Part shown: piece by piece, positions 42,885 to 52,338 of the stretch
How positions within the stretch are numbered: the stretch's first letter is position 1
Layout: each line of letters begins with the position of its first letter
NCBI GenBank assembly: GCA_017305635.1
Contig: JAFKKF010000008.1
Coordinates: 62,001 to 126,000 of the forward strand
DNA: 64,000 nucleotides
Direction of reading: 5' to 3'
From: Hyphomicrobiales bacterium
GTDB taxonomy: Bacteria; Pseudomonadota; Alphaproteobacteria; Rhizobiales; Kaistiaceae
The notes under the pieces: model-generated
Seen by the model: the letters and a program-made list of their open reading frames with translations, nothing else
Told to the model about the DNA's origin: nothing
Databases searched by the model: none
Program-made: the position numbers and the translations under genes

Positions 42885-45626
42885 ATGCAGCATGCAGGCG
42901 TGAACCCAAGGGCCGGATGGATTCTCGGCGCGAGCACCGTGGCTTTCACGGTGTGCTTCGCGGTCTGGACGATCTTCGCGATCATCGGCATCCGCATCCG
43001 GCAGGAGCTCGGGCTCAGCGAGACCCAGTTCGGCCTCATGGTCGGCACGCCGGTCCTGACCGGTTCGCTCATCCGCGTGGTGCTCGGCATCTGGACCGAT
43101 CGCTACGGCGGACGCCTGGTCTTCACCCTGACCATGCTCGCCGCGGCGGTCGCCACGTTCCTGCTCTCCTTCGCCCACACCTATCCGCAGTTCCTCCTCG
43201 CCGCGCTCGGCGTCGGCATTTCCGGCGGCTCCTTCGCCGTCGGCGTCGCCTACGTGTCGCGCTGGTATCCGAAGGAGAAGCAGGGCACGGCGCTCGGCAT
43301 CTTCGGCGCCGGCAATGTCGGCTCGGCGGTCACCAAGCTGCTCGCGCCCTTCGTCCTCGTCGCCCTCGGCTGGCAGGCGGTGGCGGAGGTCTGGGCCGCG
43401 GCGCTTGCCATCGTCGCCATCGTCTTCTGGCTCACCACCGCCGATGACCCGATCATCGCCGAACGCCGCCGCCTCGGCATCCGCCCGAAGAGCGCCTGGC
43501 TCGAGCTGGCACCCCTGAAGAACGTCCAGATCTGGCGCTTCGCCGTTTATTACTTCTTCGTCTTCGGCGCCTTCGTCGCGCTGGCGCTGTGGCTGCCGCA
43601 GTACCTGATCAACGTCTATGGCCTCGACATCAAGACGGCCGGCATGATCGCCGCCTTCTTCTCGGTGCCAGCCTCGCTCTTCCGCGCCTATGGCGGCCAC
43701 CTCTCCGATACCTATGGCGCGCGCCGCGTCCTCTATTGGACGTTCTTCGTCTCGGTCGCCGCGACCTTCGTCCTCGCCTATCCGCCGACCGACTACGTCG
43801 TGCACGGCGCCAACGGACAGACCACCGCCTTCCACATCGAGATGGCGCTTATCCCCTTCGTCGCGACGATCTTCGTGCTCGGCTTCTTCATGGCCCTCGG
43901 CAAGGCCGCCGTCTACAAGCACATCCCCGTCTACTATCCGGACCACGTCGGCTCGGTCGGCGGCCTCGTCGGCATGATCGGCGGCCTCGGCGGCTTCGTC
44001 CTGCCGATCCTCTTCGGCGTCCTCCTCGACCTCACCGGCCTGTGGACGAGCTGCTTCATGGCGCTGTTCCTGCTCGTCAGCGGCGCGCTCGTCTGGATGC
44101 ATGTCGCGATCCGCCAGATGGAGCGCGGCGTCGCCGGGGAAGCGCTCTCCCGCCTGCCGCCCTTCCCGGAAATGCAGGGCATGCCGAAGCCGGTGCTCGC
44201 CCCGCGCACCAGCCGCGCGGTGCTCGACGACTGGCGGCCGGAGGACCCGGGCTTCTGGGCGAAGACCGGCCGCGCCATCGCCCGCCGCAACCTCTGGCTC
44301 TCGATCCCGGCGCTCCTCCTCTCCTTCGCCATCTGGCAGGTCTGGTCGGTGGTCGTCGCGAAGCTCCCGCAGGTCGGCTTCGACTTCACCACCGACCAGC
44401 TCTTCTGGCTGGCGGCGTTGCCGGGCATTTCCGGCGCGGTGCTCCGCGTCTTCTATTCCTTCATGGTGCCGATCTTCGGCGGACGCCTGTGGACGACCGT
44501 CACCACCTGGTCGCTGATGATCCCGGCGGTCGGCATCGGCTATGCCGTGCAGAACCCGGACACGCCCTACGTCGTCCTCCTCGGCCTGGCGCTGCTCTGC
44601 GGCTTCGGCGGCGGCAACTTCGCCTCCTCCATGGCCAACATCTCCTTCTTCTTCCCGAAGGCGGAGAAGGGCAATGCGCTCGCCCTCAATGCCGGCCTCG
44701 GCAACCTCGGCGTCAGCGTCGTCCAGTTCGTCGTACCTCTGGTGATCACGGCCGGCGTCTTCGGCTGGTTCGGCGGCGAGCCGCAGGCGGTCGCGGTTGC
44801 CGGCGGCACGACATCCCTCTGGCTGCAGAATGCCGGCTTCATCTTCGTGCCCTTCATCGCCATCGCCGCCTTCGCCTCGTGGTTCGGCATGAACGACATC
44901 GCCTCGGCGCGCGCCTCCTTCGCCGAGCAGGCGGTGATCTTCGAGCGCCGGCACAACTGGATCATGTGCCTCCTCTACACCGGCACCTTCGGCTCCTTCA
45001 TCGGCTATTCCGCCGGCTTCCCGCTGCTCGCCAAGATGCTCTTCCCCGACGTCAACGCGCTGCAGTTCGCCTTCCTCGGCCCGCTGGTCGGCGCGCTGTC
45101 GCGCTCCGGCACCGGCTGGCTCGCCGATCGCTTCGGCGGCGCCCGCGTCACCTTCTGGGTCTTCATCCTGATGATCGCCGGCGTCGGCGCGGTGCTCTGG
45201 TCCATCGGCATGAAGGACCAGCCGGGCGCCTTCTGGTTCTTCTTCGCGGCCTTCCTCGTGCTGTTCTTCGCGACCGGCGTCGGCAATGCCTCGACCTTCC
45301 AGATGATCCCGGCGATCAGTGCCCGCGAGATGGACCGGCTGATGCCGAGCGCCCCGCTCGAGGTCCGCCGGCAGCAGGCGGAGAAGGAGGCCGCGGCGAT
45401 CACCGGCTTCACCTCGGCGATCGCGGCCTTCGGCGCCTTCTTCATCCCGAAGAGCTTCGGCTCGTCCATCGCGCTCACCGGCAGCGTCGATGCCGCGCTC
45501 TGGGGCTTCCTCGCCTTCTACGCGATCTGCCTGGTCATCACCTGGGCGATCTACGCCCGCCGGGGTGGAGTCCTCCACGACGTCGAGCGCGCCAAGCGCC
45601 GCGTCGCCATCGCAACCGCCGCCTGA
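42885..45626 (+). CDS. narK: Fused nitrate/nitrite transporter NarK1-NarK2
   Basis: A 913-residue protein with two complete major-facilitator domains. The first (about 10-430) begins GWILGASTVAFTVCFAVWTIF and includes GNVGSAVTKLLAPF. The second (about 460-900) contains GFGGGNFASSMANISFFFP, the nitrate/nitrite porter signature, and GLGNLGVSVVQ. Such fusions pair a NarK1-type proton/nitrate symporter with a NarK2-type nitrate/nitrite antiporter. The ATG at 42885 has GGAGG six bases upstream and is preferred over the ATG two codons earlier. It is the first gene of the nar operon, 11 bases before narG, behind the FNR-type box. Confidence 0.94.
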   Translation: MQHAGVNPRAGWILGASTVAFTVCFAVWTIFAIIGIRIRQELGLSETQFGLMVGTPVLTGSLIRVVLGIWTDRYGGRLVFTLTMLAAAVATFLLSFAHTYPQFLLAALGVGISGGSFAVGVAYVSRWYPKEKQGTALGIFGAGNVGSAVTKLLAPFVLVALGWQAVAEVWAAALAIVAIVFWLTTADDPIIAERRRLGIRPKSAWLELAPLKNVQIWRFAVYYFFVFGAFVALALWLPQYLINVYGLDIKTAGMIAAFFSVPASLFRAYGGHLSDTYGARRVLYWTFFVSVAATFVLAYPPTDYVVHGANGQTTAFHIEMALIPFVATIFVLGFFMALGKAAVYKHIPVYYPDHVGSVGGLVGMIGGLGGFVLPILFGVLLDLTGLWTSCFMALFLLVSGALVWMHVAIRQMERGVAGEALSRLPPFPEMQGMPKPVLAPRTSRAVLDDWRPEDPGFWAKTGRAIARRNLWLSIPALLLSFAIWQVWSVVVAKLPQVGFDFTTDQLFWLAALPGISGAVLRVFYSFMVPIFGGRLWTTVTTWSLMIPAVGIGYAVQNPDTPYVVLLGLALLCGFGGGNFASSMANISFFFPKAEKGNALALNAGLGNLGVSVVQFVVPLVITAGVFGWFGGEPQAVAVAGGTTSLWLQNAGFIFVPFIAIAAFASWFGMNDIASARASFAEQAVIFERRHNWIMCLLYTGTFGSFIGYSAGFPLLAKMLFPDVNALQFAFLGPLVGALSRSGTGWLADRFGGARVTFWVFILMIAGVGAVLWSIGMKDQPGAFWFFFAAFLVLFFATGVGNASTFQMIPAISAREMDRLMPSAPLEVRRQQAEKEAAAITGFTSAIAAFGAFFIPKSFGSSIALTGSVDAALWGFLAFYAICLVITWAIYARRGGVLHDVERAKRRVAIATAA

Positions 45627-45637
45627 GCAGGGACGTC

Positions 45638-48600
45638 ATGTCGCAATTCCTCGATCGCCTGACCTTCTTCCGCAAGAACGTCGAGACGTTCTCCGACGGC
45701 CACGGCGTCGTCACCCGCGAGGACCGTTCCTGGGAGGACGGCTATCGCAAGCGCTGGCAGCACGACAAGATCGTGCGCTCCACCCATGGCGTGAACTGCA
45801 CCGGCTCGTGCTCGTGGAAGATCTACGTCAAGGGCGGCATCGTCACCTGGGAGACGCAGCAGACCGACTATCCGCGCACGCGGCCGGACCTGCCGAACCA
45901 CGAGCCGCGCGGCTGCTCGCGCGGCGCCTCCTACAGCTGGTACCTCTATTCCGGCGCGCGGGTGAAATATCCGATGGTGCGCGGCCGGCTGCTGAAGCTG
46001 TGGCGCGCGGCGCGGAAGACGCTGTCGCCGGTGGCCGCCTGGGCCTCGATCGTCGAGGACGAGGCGAGCCGCAAGTCCTACACCTCGATCCGCGGCCATG
46101 GCGGCTTCGTGCGCGTGACCTGGGACGAGGTCACCGAGCTGATCGCCGCGGCGAATGCCTACACGATCCGCCGGCACGGGCCTGACCGCGTCATCGGCTT
46201 CTCGCCGATCCCGGCAATGTCGATGGTCTCCTACGCCGCCGGCTCGCGCTACCTGTCGCTGATCGGGGGCGTCTGCATGTCCTTCTACGACTGGTACTGC
46301 GACCTGCCGCCGGCGAGCCCGCAGACCTGGGGCGAGCAGACCGACGTCCCGGAAAGCGCCGACTGGTACAATGCCGGCTTCATCATCGTATGGGGTTCCA
46401 ACGTCCCCCAGACGCGCACGCCCGACGCGCATTTCTACACCGAGGTCCGCTACAAGGGCACCAAGAGCGCGGTCGTCAGCCCCGACTATGCCGAGGCGAC
46501 CAAGTTCGCCGACATCTGGCTGAACCCGAAGCAGGGGACCGATGCGGCGCTGGCGCTCGCCATGGGCCACGTCATCCTGAAGGAATATTACCTCCAGCGC
46601 ACGGTCCCGTACTTCGCCGACTATGCCCGGCGCTACACCGACATGCCGTTCCTCGTGCGCCTCACCGCGCGCGATGGCCGCTATGTCCCGGAGCGGCTGC
46701 TCCGCGCCTCCGAGCTTCCCGGCGCTCTCGGCGAGACGAACAATCCCGAGTGGAAGACCGTCGCCATCGACGAGATTTCCGGCGAGCTGGTCGCCCCGCT
46801 CGGCTCGGTCGGCTACCGCTGGGGCGAGAGCGCCCACTGGAACCTCGAGGAGAAGGACGGCAGGGGCCGCGACATCCGCCTGAAGCTGACGCTTGCCGGC
46901 GACGGCGCCGAGATCGCGCCGGTCGACTTTCCCTATTTCGGCGGGCGCGCCAGCGAGCATTTCGTCGCCACCGAGCATGGCGAAATCCTCGGCCGCAACG
47001 TGCCCGTGCGCACCATCGCGGTGGCGGACGGCACGGCGATCAAGGTCGCCACCGTCCACGACCTCATGATGGCCAGTTACGGCATCGACCGTGGCTTCGG
47101 CGGCGGCAATGTCGCCGCCTCCTATGACGACGACGTGCCCTTCACGCCGGCCTGGGCGGAGCGCATCACCGGCGTGAAGCGCGAGGCGATCATCACCGTC
47201 GCGCGCGAATTCGCCACCAATGCCGAGAAGACCAACGGCCGCTCGATGATCATCATCGGCGCCGGCATGAACCACTGGTACCACATGGACATGGGCTACC
47301 GGGGGGTCATCAACCTCCTGGTCTTCTGCGGCGCCGTCGGGCAGTCGGGCGGCGGCTGGTCCCACTATGTCGGCCAGGAGAAGCTGCGACCGCAGACCGG
47401 CTGGACGCCGCTCGCCTTCGCCCTCGACTGGGCCCGCCCGCCGCGCCACCAGAACTCGACCTCGTTCTTCTATGCGCACACGGACCAGTGGCGCTACGAG
47501 ACGCTGACTGCCAACGAGGTGCTCTCGCCGACCGCCCCGGAGGGCGACTGGCAGGCGAGCTTCATCGACTACAACGTCCGCGCCGAGCGCATGGGCTGGC
47601 TGCCCTCCGCCCCGCAGATGAAGCAGAACTCGCTGGACCTCGCCGCCCGCGCATCCGCCGCCGGGATGGAGGCGAAGGACTATGTCGCCAGGGGCCTGAA
47701 GTCGGGCGAGCTGGAGCTTTCCTGCCACGATCCCGACGACCCGGCCAACTGGCCGCGCAACATGTTCGTCTGGCGCTCGAATCTGCTCGGCTCATCGGGC
47801 AAGGGTCACGAATATTTCCTGAAGCACCTCCTCGGCACGAAGCACGGCGTCATGGGCAAGGACCTCGGCGCCGAGGGCAGGGTGCGAAACCGCGAGGTCG
47901 CCTGGCACGACGAGGCACCGGAAGGGAAGCTCGACCTGCTGGTGACGCTCGACTTCCGCATGTCGACGACCTGCGTCTATTCGGACGTCGTGCTGCCCAC
48001 CGCCACCTGGTACGAGAAGAACGACCTCAACACCTCCGACATGCACCCCTTCATCCACCCGCTTTCGGCGGCGGTGGACCCCGTATGGGAGGCGCGCTCG
48101 GACTGGGAGATATACAAGGGCATCGCCAAAGCCTTCTCGGCCGTCGCGCCGGAAGTTCTCGGCGTCGAGAAGGACGTGGTGCTGACGCCCATCCAGCACG
48201 ACACGCCCGGCGAGATGGCGCAGACCTTCGACGTCGCCGACTGGAAGCGCGGCGAGGTCGAGCCGATCCCCGGCAGGACCATGCCGGCGGTCTCGGTGGT
48301 CACGCGTGATTACCCCAACACCTATGCCCGCTTCACCGCCCTCGGCCCGCTGATGAGCGAGATCGGCAATGGCGGCAAGGGCATTGCGTGGAAGACCCAG
48401 CGCGAGGTCGAAGCACTCGGCGCCCTGAACGGCGTCCATCACGACGGCGCGGCGAAAGGCCTGCCGAAGATCGACACCGATATCGACGCGACCGAGGTGA
48501 TCCTCATGCTCGCGCCGGAGACCAATGGCGAGGTCGCGGTGAGAGCCTGGGAGGCGCTGTCGAAGGCGACCGGTCGCCACCACGCCCATCTCGCCATCCC

Positions 48601-49363
48601 CAAGGAGGACGAGAAGATCCGCTTCCGCGACATCCAGGCCCAGCCGCGCAAGATCATCTCCTCGCCGACCTGGTCCGGCATCGAGAGCGAGAAGGTCTGC
48701 TACAACGCCGGCTATACCAACGTGCACGAGCTGATCCCGTGGCGGACGCTCACCGGCCGCCAGCAGCTCTACCAGGACCATCTCTGGATGCGCGCCTTCG
48801 GCGAGGGCTTCGTCACCTGGAAGCCGCCGGTCGACCTGAAGACCATCGCCGCGGTCAAGGACAAGAAGCCGAACGGCAACCGCGAGATCGTCCTCAACTT
48901 CATCACACCCCACCAGAAATGGGGCATCCACTCGACCTATACCGACAACCTCCTGATGCTGACGCTGAACCGCGGCGGCCCGGTCGTGTGGATCTCGGAG
49001 ACCGACGCGAAGGCGGCCGGCATCGTCGACAACGACTGGGTCGAGGTCTTCAACTCGAACGGCGCGCTGACCGCCCGCGCCGTGGTCTCCCAGCGCGTCA
49101 AGCCCGGCATGATGCTGATGTACCACGCGCAGGAGAAGATCGTGAACACGCCCGGCTCCGAGATGACCGGCAACCGCGGCGGCATCCACAACTCGGTCAC
49201 CCGCACGGTCCTCAAGCCGACCCACATGATCGGCGGCTACGCCCAGCAGTCCTACGGCTTCAACTACTACGGGACGGTCGGCTCCAACCGCGACGAGTTC
49301 ATCGTCGTGCGCAAGATGGCGAACGTCGACTGGCTCGAAGCGCCGCTCGCGGCAGCCGAGTGA
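45638..49363 (+). CDS. narG: Respiratory nitrate reductase alpha subunit (molybdenum catalytic subunit)
   Basis: A 1241-residue protein, the normal NarG length. FS0 cluster ligands are visible as HGVNCTGSC (His50, Cys54, Cys58) and Cys93 in EPRGCSRG. The molybdenum-ligating aspartate is Asp222 in SFYDWYCDLPPASPQTWGEQ, matching the known Asp position. Later landmarks are MNHWYHMDMGYRG, VTLDFRMSTTCVYSDVVLP and the C-terminal NSNGALTARAVVSQR. It binds bis-MGD and reduces nitrate on the cytoplasmic face of the membrane. Lack of a twin-arginine leader agrees with a cytoplasm-facing Nar rather than a pNar enzyme. Confidence 0.97.
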   Translation: MSQFLDRLTFFRKNVETFSDGHGVVTREDRSWEDGYRKRWQHDKIVRSTHGVNCTGSCSWKIYVKGGIVTWETQQTDYPRTRPDLPNHEPRGCSRGASYSWYLYSGARVKYPMVRGRLLKLWRAARKTLSPVAAWASIVEDEASRKSYTSIRGHGGFVRVTWDEVTELIAAANAYTIRRHGPDRVIGFSPIPAMSMVSYAAGSRYLSLIGGVCMSFYDWYCDLPPASPQTWGEQTDVPESADWYNAGFIIVWGSNVPQTRTPDAHFYTEVRYKGTKSAVVSPDYAEATKFADIWLNPKQGTDAALALAMGHVILKEYYLQRTVPYFADYARRYTDMPFLVRLTARDGRYVPERLLRASELPGALGETNNPEWKTVAIDEISGELVAPLGSVGYRWGESAHWNLEEKDGRGRDIRLKLTLAGDGAEIAPVDFPYFGGRASEHFVATEHGEILGRNVPVRTIAVADGTAIKVATVHDLMMASYGIDRGFGGGNVAASYDDDVPFTPAWAERITGVKREAIITVAREFATNAEKTNGRSMIIIGAGMNHWYHMDMGYRGVINLLVFCGAVGQSGGGWSHYVGQEKLRPQTGWTPLAFALDWARPPRHQNSTSFFYAHTDQWRYETLTANEVLSPTAPEGDWQASFIDYNVRAERMGWLPSAPQMKQNSLDLAARASAAGMEAKDYVARGLKSGELELSCHDPDDPANWPRNMFVWRSNLLGSSGKGHEYFLKHLLGTKHGVMGKDLGAEGRVRNREVAWHDEAPEGKLDLLVTLDFRMSTTCVYSDVVLPTATWYEKNDLNTSDMHPFIHPLSAAVDPVWEARSDWEIYKGIAKAFSAVAPEVLGVEKDVVLTPIQHDTPGEMAQTFDVADWKRGEVEPIPGRTMPAVSVVTRDYPNTYARFTALGPLMSEIGNGGKGIAWKTQREVEALGALNGVHHDGAAKGLPKIDTDIDATEVILMLAPETNGEVAVRAWEALSKATGRHHAHLAIPKEDEKIRFRDIQAQPRKIISSPTWSGIESEKVCYNAGYTNVHELIPWRTLTGRQQLYQDHLWMRAFGEGFVTWKPPVDLKTIAAVKDKKPNGNREIVLNFITPHQKWGIHSTYTDNLLMLTLNRGGPVVWISETDAKAAGIVDNDWVEVFNSNGALTARAVVSQRVKPGMMLMYHAQEKIVNTPGSEMTGNRGGIHNSVTRTVLKPTHMIGGYAQQSYGFNYYGTVGSNRDEFIVVRKMANVDWLEAPLAAAE

Positions 49364-49377
49364 AGGAGAGAACGGAC

Positions 49378-50904
49378 ATGAAGATCCGCGCCCAGATCGC
49401 GATGGTGCTGAACCTCGACAAGTGCATCGGGTGTCACACCTGCTCGGTCACCTGCAAGAACGTGTGGACCAACCGCGAAGGCGTCGAATACGCCTGGTTC
49501 AACAACGTCGAGACCAAGCCCGGCCTCGGCTACCCGCGCGAGTGGGAGAACCAGGGCAAGTGGAACGGCGGCTGGCGCCGGAAGAAGAACGGCAGAATCG
49601 AGCCGAGGATGGGCGCCAAGTGGCGCGTGCTCGCCAACATCTTCGCCAATCCCGACCTGCCGCAGATCGACGATTACTACGAGCCCTTCACCTTCGACTA
49701 CGAGCACCTGCACACGGCGCCCGAATCGAAGGCCTTCCCGACCGCGCGCCCGCGCTCGCTGATCAGCGGCGAGCGGATGGAGAAGATCGAGTGGGGCCCG
49801 AACTGGGAGGAGATCCTCGGCGGCGAGTTCGAGAAGCGCTCGGCGGACATCAATTTCGAAGGCGTCCAGAAGGAGATCTACGGCGAGTTCGAGAACACGT
49901 TCATGATGTACCTGCCGCGGCTCTGCGAGCACTGCCTCAACCCGGCCTGCGTCGCGGTCTGCCCGTCGGGCGCCATCTACAAGCGCGAGGAGGACGGCAT
50001 CGTCCTCATCGACCAGGACAAGTGCCGCGGCTGGCGCATGTGCGTCTCCGGCTGCCCGTACAAGAAGATCTACTACAACTGGTCGAGCGGTAAGTCCGAG
50101 AAGTGCATCTTCTGCTTCCCGCGCATCGAGGCCGGCCAGCCGACGGTGTGCTCGGAGACCTGCGTCGGGCGCATCCGCTACCTCGGCGTCGTCCTCTACG
50201 ATGCCGACCGCATCGAGGCGGCGGCCTCGGTCCCCGACGAGAAGGATCTCTACCAGGCGCAGCTCGACCTCTTCCTCGATCCGAAGGACCCGAAGGTGAT
50301 CGCCCAGGCGCGCGCCGACGGCGTGCCCGACGCCTGGATCGAGGCGGCGCGCCACTCGCCCATCTGGAAGATGGCGATGGAGTGGAAGGTCGCCTTCCCG
50401 CTGCACCCGGAATACCGGACGCTGCCGATGGTCTGGTATGTGCCGCCGCTCTCGCCGATCCAGTCGGCGGCGGCTTCCGGCAAGATGGGCCTCGACGGCG
50501 ACATGCCCGACGTGCGGTCGCTGCGCATCCCGCTCCGCTACCTCGCCAACCTGCTCACCGCCGGCAAGGAAGAGCCGGTCGCGCTGGCGCTGGAGCGCAT
50601 GCTCGCCATGCGCGGCTACATGCGGGCGAAGACCGTCGACGGGCGCATCGACGAGCGCATCGCCGAGAGGGTCGGCCTCACCGGCGCGGCCATCGAGGAT
50701 ATGTACCAGACCATGGCCATCGCCAACTACGAGGACCGCTTCGTCATCCCGACCGCGCACCGCGAATGGACCGAGGACGCCTATGACCTCCGCGGCTCCT
50801 GCGGCTTCTCCTTCGGTAACGGCTGCTCGGGCGGCACGAGCGAAGTGAACCTCTTCTCGACCAGGCAGCCGGGCAAGGCCCGCAACCCGATGGAGATCGC
50901 GTGA
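49378..50904 (+). CDS. narH: Respiratory nitrate reductase beta subunit (iron-sulfur)
   Basis: A 508-residue electron-transfer subunit. The first cluster group is CIGCHTCSVTC (Cys16, 19, 22, 26). The second region has LCEHCLNPACVAVCPSGA and DKCRGWRMCVSGCPYKK, where tryptophan replaces one cysteine, giving the [3Fe-4S] cluster typical of NarH. CIFCFPRIEAGQP and VCSETCVGR complete the sets. The gene lies 14 bases after narG, with AAGGAGAG as ribosome site. The stop overlaps the narJ start. Confidence 0.97.
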   Translation: MKIRAQIAMVLNLDKCIGCHTCSVTCKNVWTNREGVEYAWFNNVETKPGLGYPREWENQGKWNGGWRRKKNGRIEPRMGAKWRVLANIFANPDLPQIDDYYEPFTFDYEHLHTAPESKAFPTARPRSLISGERMEKIEWGPNWEEILGGEFEKRSADINFEGVQKEIYGEFENTFMMYLPRLCEHCLNPACVAVCPSGAIYKREEDGIVLIDQDKCRGWRMCVSGCPYKKIYYNWSSGKSEKCIFCFPRIEAGQPTVCSETCVGRIRYLGVVLYDADRIEAAASVPDEKDLYQAQLDLFLDPKDPKVIAQARADGVPDAWIEAARHSPIWKMAMEWKVAFPLHPEYRTLPMVWYVPPLSPIQSAAASGKMGLDGDMPDVRSLRIPLRYLANLLTAGKEEPVALALERMLAMRGYMRAKTVDGRIDERIAERVGLTGAAIEDMYQTMAIANYEDRFVIPTAHREWTEDAYDLRGSCGFSFGNGCSGGTSEVNLFSTRQPGKARNPMEIA

Positions 50905-51596
50905 TGACGGTGACCTTCAAGGCGCTGTCGGCGCTCCTCTCCTATCCGGGGGCGGAGCTGCAGGGCGCGGTGGGCGAGATTCTCGACGCCATTCGCGCAG
51001 AGAACTTGGTCGCCGCCGAGTCCCGCGCGGCGCTGGAACGGTTCGCCCGCGAGATCGAGGCCGCCGACCTCTACGATCTCCAGGAGCGCTATGTCGACCT
51101 CTTCGACAAGACGCGCCGGCTGTCGCTCCATCTCTTCGAGCACGTCCATGGCGAGAGCCGCGACCGCGGCCAGGCCATGGTCGACCTCGCGCGCCTCTAC
51201 GAGGCGGGCGGGCTGGAGCTCGACGCCAGCGAGCTGCCCGACTACCTGCCGCTCTTCCTCGAATACCTGTCGACCCGGCCTCTCGCCGAGGCGCGCGGCG
51301 TGCTCGCCGATGCGCTCCACATCGTCACGGCGCTGGAGGAGCGGCTGGCGGCGCGTGGGTCGAGCTATGCCGCCGTCTTCGCGGCCATCCGCAGCGCGGC
51401 GGGGGGCCGCGCCGCGGTGCCCGTGCCCGAAGGTTCCACCGAGCCGGCCGAGAACGACCTCGCTGCGCTCGACGCCGCCTGGGAGGAGACGGCGGTGACC
51501 TTCGGGCCGGGCGACTCCTTCGACGGATGCTCCGTCGACCGTCTCAAGATCCGGATGCGCGCCGGCCGCCGCGACGTGCGCCGCGCTGAAGCATGA
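50904..51596 (+). CDS. narJ: Nitrate reductase assembly chaperone NarJ
   Basis: About 230 residues, an all-helical TorD/NarJ-type chaperone that inserts the molybdenum cofactor into NarG. It begins FKALSALLSYPGAEL and contains ERYVDLFDKTRRLSLHLFEHVHGESRDRGQAMVDL, both in short conserved blocks of the family, and ELPDYLPLFLEYLS. The ATG at 50904 shares its first base with the narH stop (TGATG). A GTG three bases earlier is an alternative. Confidence 0.94.
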   Translation: MTVTFKALSALLSYPGAELQGAVGEILDAIRAENLVAAESRAALERFAREIEAADLYDLQERYVDLFDKTRRLSLHLFEHVHGESRDRGQAMVDLARLYEAGGLELDASELPDYLPLFLEYLSTRPLAEARGVLADALHIVTALEERLAARGSSYAAVFAAIRSAAGGRAAVPVPEGSTEPAENDLAALDAAWEETAVTFGPGDSFDGCSVDRLKIRMRAGRRDVRRAEA

Positions 51597-51603
51597 GGGA
51601 ACG

Positions 51604-52335
51604 ATGATGTCCGAAGCCATCAACAGCGCGCTCTTCGGCTGGTATCCCTACCTTTGCCTGACGGTCTTCCTGTTCGGCAGCCTCTTCCGCTTCGACCGCG
51701 AGCAATACACCTGGAAGAGCGGCTCGTCGCAGCTCCTTCGCCGCAGCCAGCTGCGCTGGGGCTCCAACCTCTTCCATGTCGGCATCCTCGCCATCTTCGC
51801 CGGCCATTTCGTCGGCCTGCTCACGCCGATCTGGGTCTTCGACATGCTGGGCGTGTCGCATGGCTTCAAGCAGGGCCTCGCCATCACCGTCGGCGGGCTC
51901 GCCGGCATAGCCTGCTTCATCGGTATCACGCTGCTCGCCCACCGGCGGCTCTTCGATCCGCGCATCCGCGCGACTTCGAGCGTCGGCGACATCGCCGTGC
52001 TGCTCATCCTCTGGGTGCAGCTGACCCTCGGCCTCTCCACCATCTTCGTCTCGCTGAATCATATGGACGGCCACGAGATGGTGAAGTTCATGAACTGGGC
52101 GCAGGGCATCCTGACGCTGCAGCCCTCGGCGGCCGCCTACGTCGCCGACGTGAACCCGATCTTCAAGGCGCACCTCCTCCTCGGCATGACCATCTTCCTG
52201 ATCTTCCCCTTCACGCGGCTGGTGCATATCTGGAGCGCGCCGATCTGGTATCTCGGGCGGCGCGGCTACCAGGTGGTGCGCACGCGCTACACAGCGCCGC
52301 GCGGCCTCCGGGCGCGCCGGCAACCGGCGGAGTGA
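51604..52335 (+). CDS. narI: Respiratory nitrate reductase gamma subunit (diheme cytochrome b)
   Basis: A 243-residue membrane protein with five hydrophobic helices. The heme-ligand histidines are at the expected spacing: His58 (WGSNLFHVG) and His68 (IFAGHFVG) in one pair of helices, His190 (FKAHLLLG) and His208 (RLVHIWSAP) later. It takes electrons from quinol and passes them to NarH. AGGGA precedes tandem ATG codons at 51604 and 51607, so the start may differ by one residue. It is followed after three bases by the foldase gene. Confidence 0.95.
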   Translation: MMSEAINSALFGWYPYLCLTVFLFGSLFRFDREQYTWKSGSSQLLRRSQLRWGSNLFHVGILAIFAGHFVGLLTPIWVFDMLGVSHGFKQGLAITVGGLAGIACFIGITLLAHRRLFDPRIRATSSVGDIAVLLILWVQLTLGLSTIFVSLNHMDGHEMVKFMNWAQGILTLQPSAAAYVADVNPIFKAHLLLGMTIFLIFPFTRLVHIWSAPIWYLGRRGYQVVRTRYTAPRGLRARRQPAE

Positions 52336-52338
52336 GCC

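Noticed and set aside
42495-47728. Very long open frames (about 1027 and 725 codons) antisense to narK and narG
   Set aside because: Composition is repetitive acidic/basic and the sense strand is unmistakable NarK and NarG, so these are shadows.
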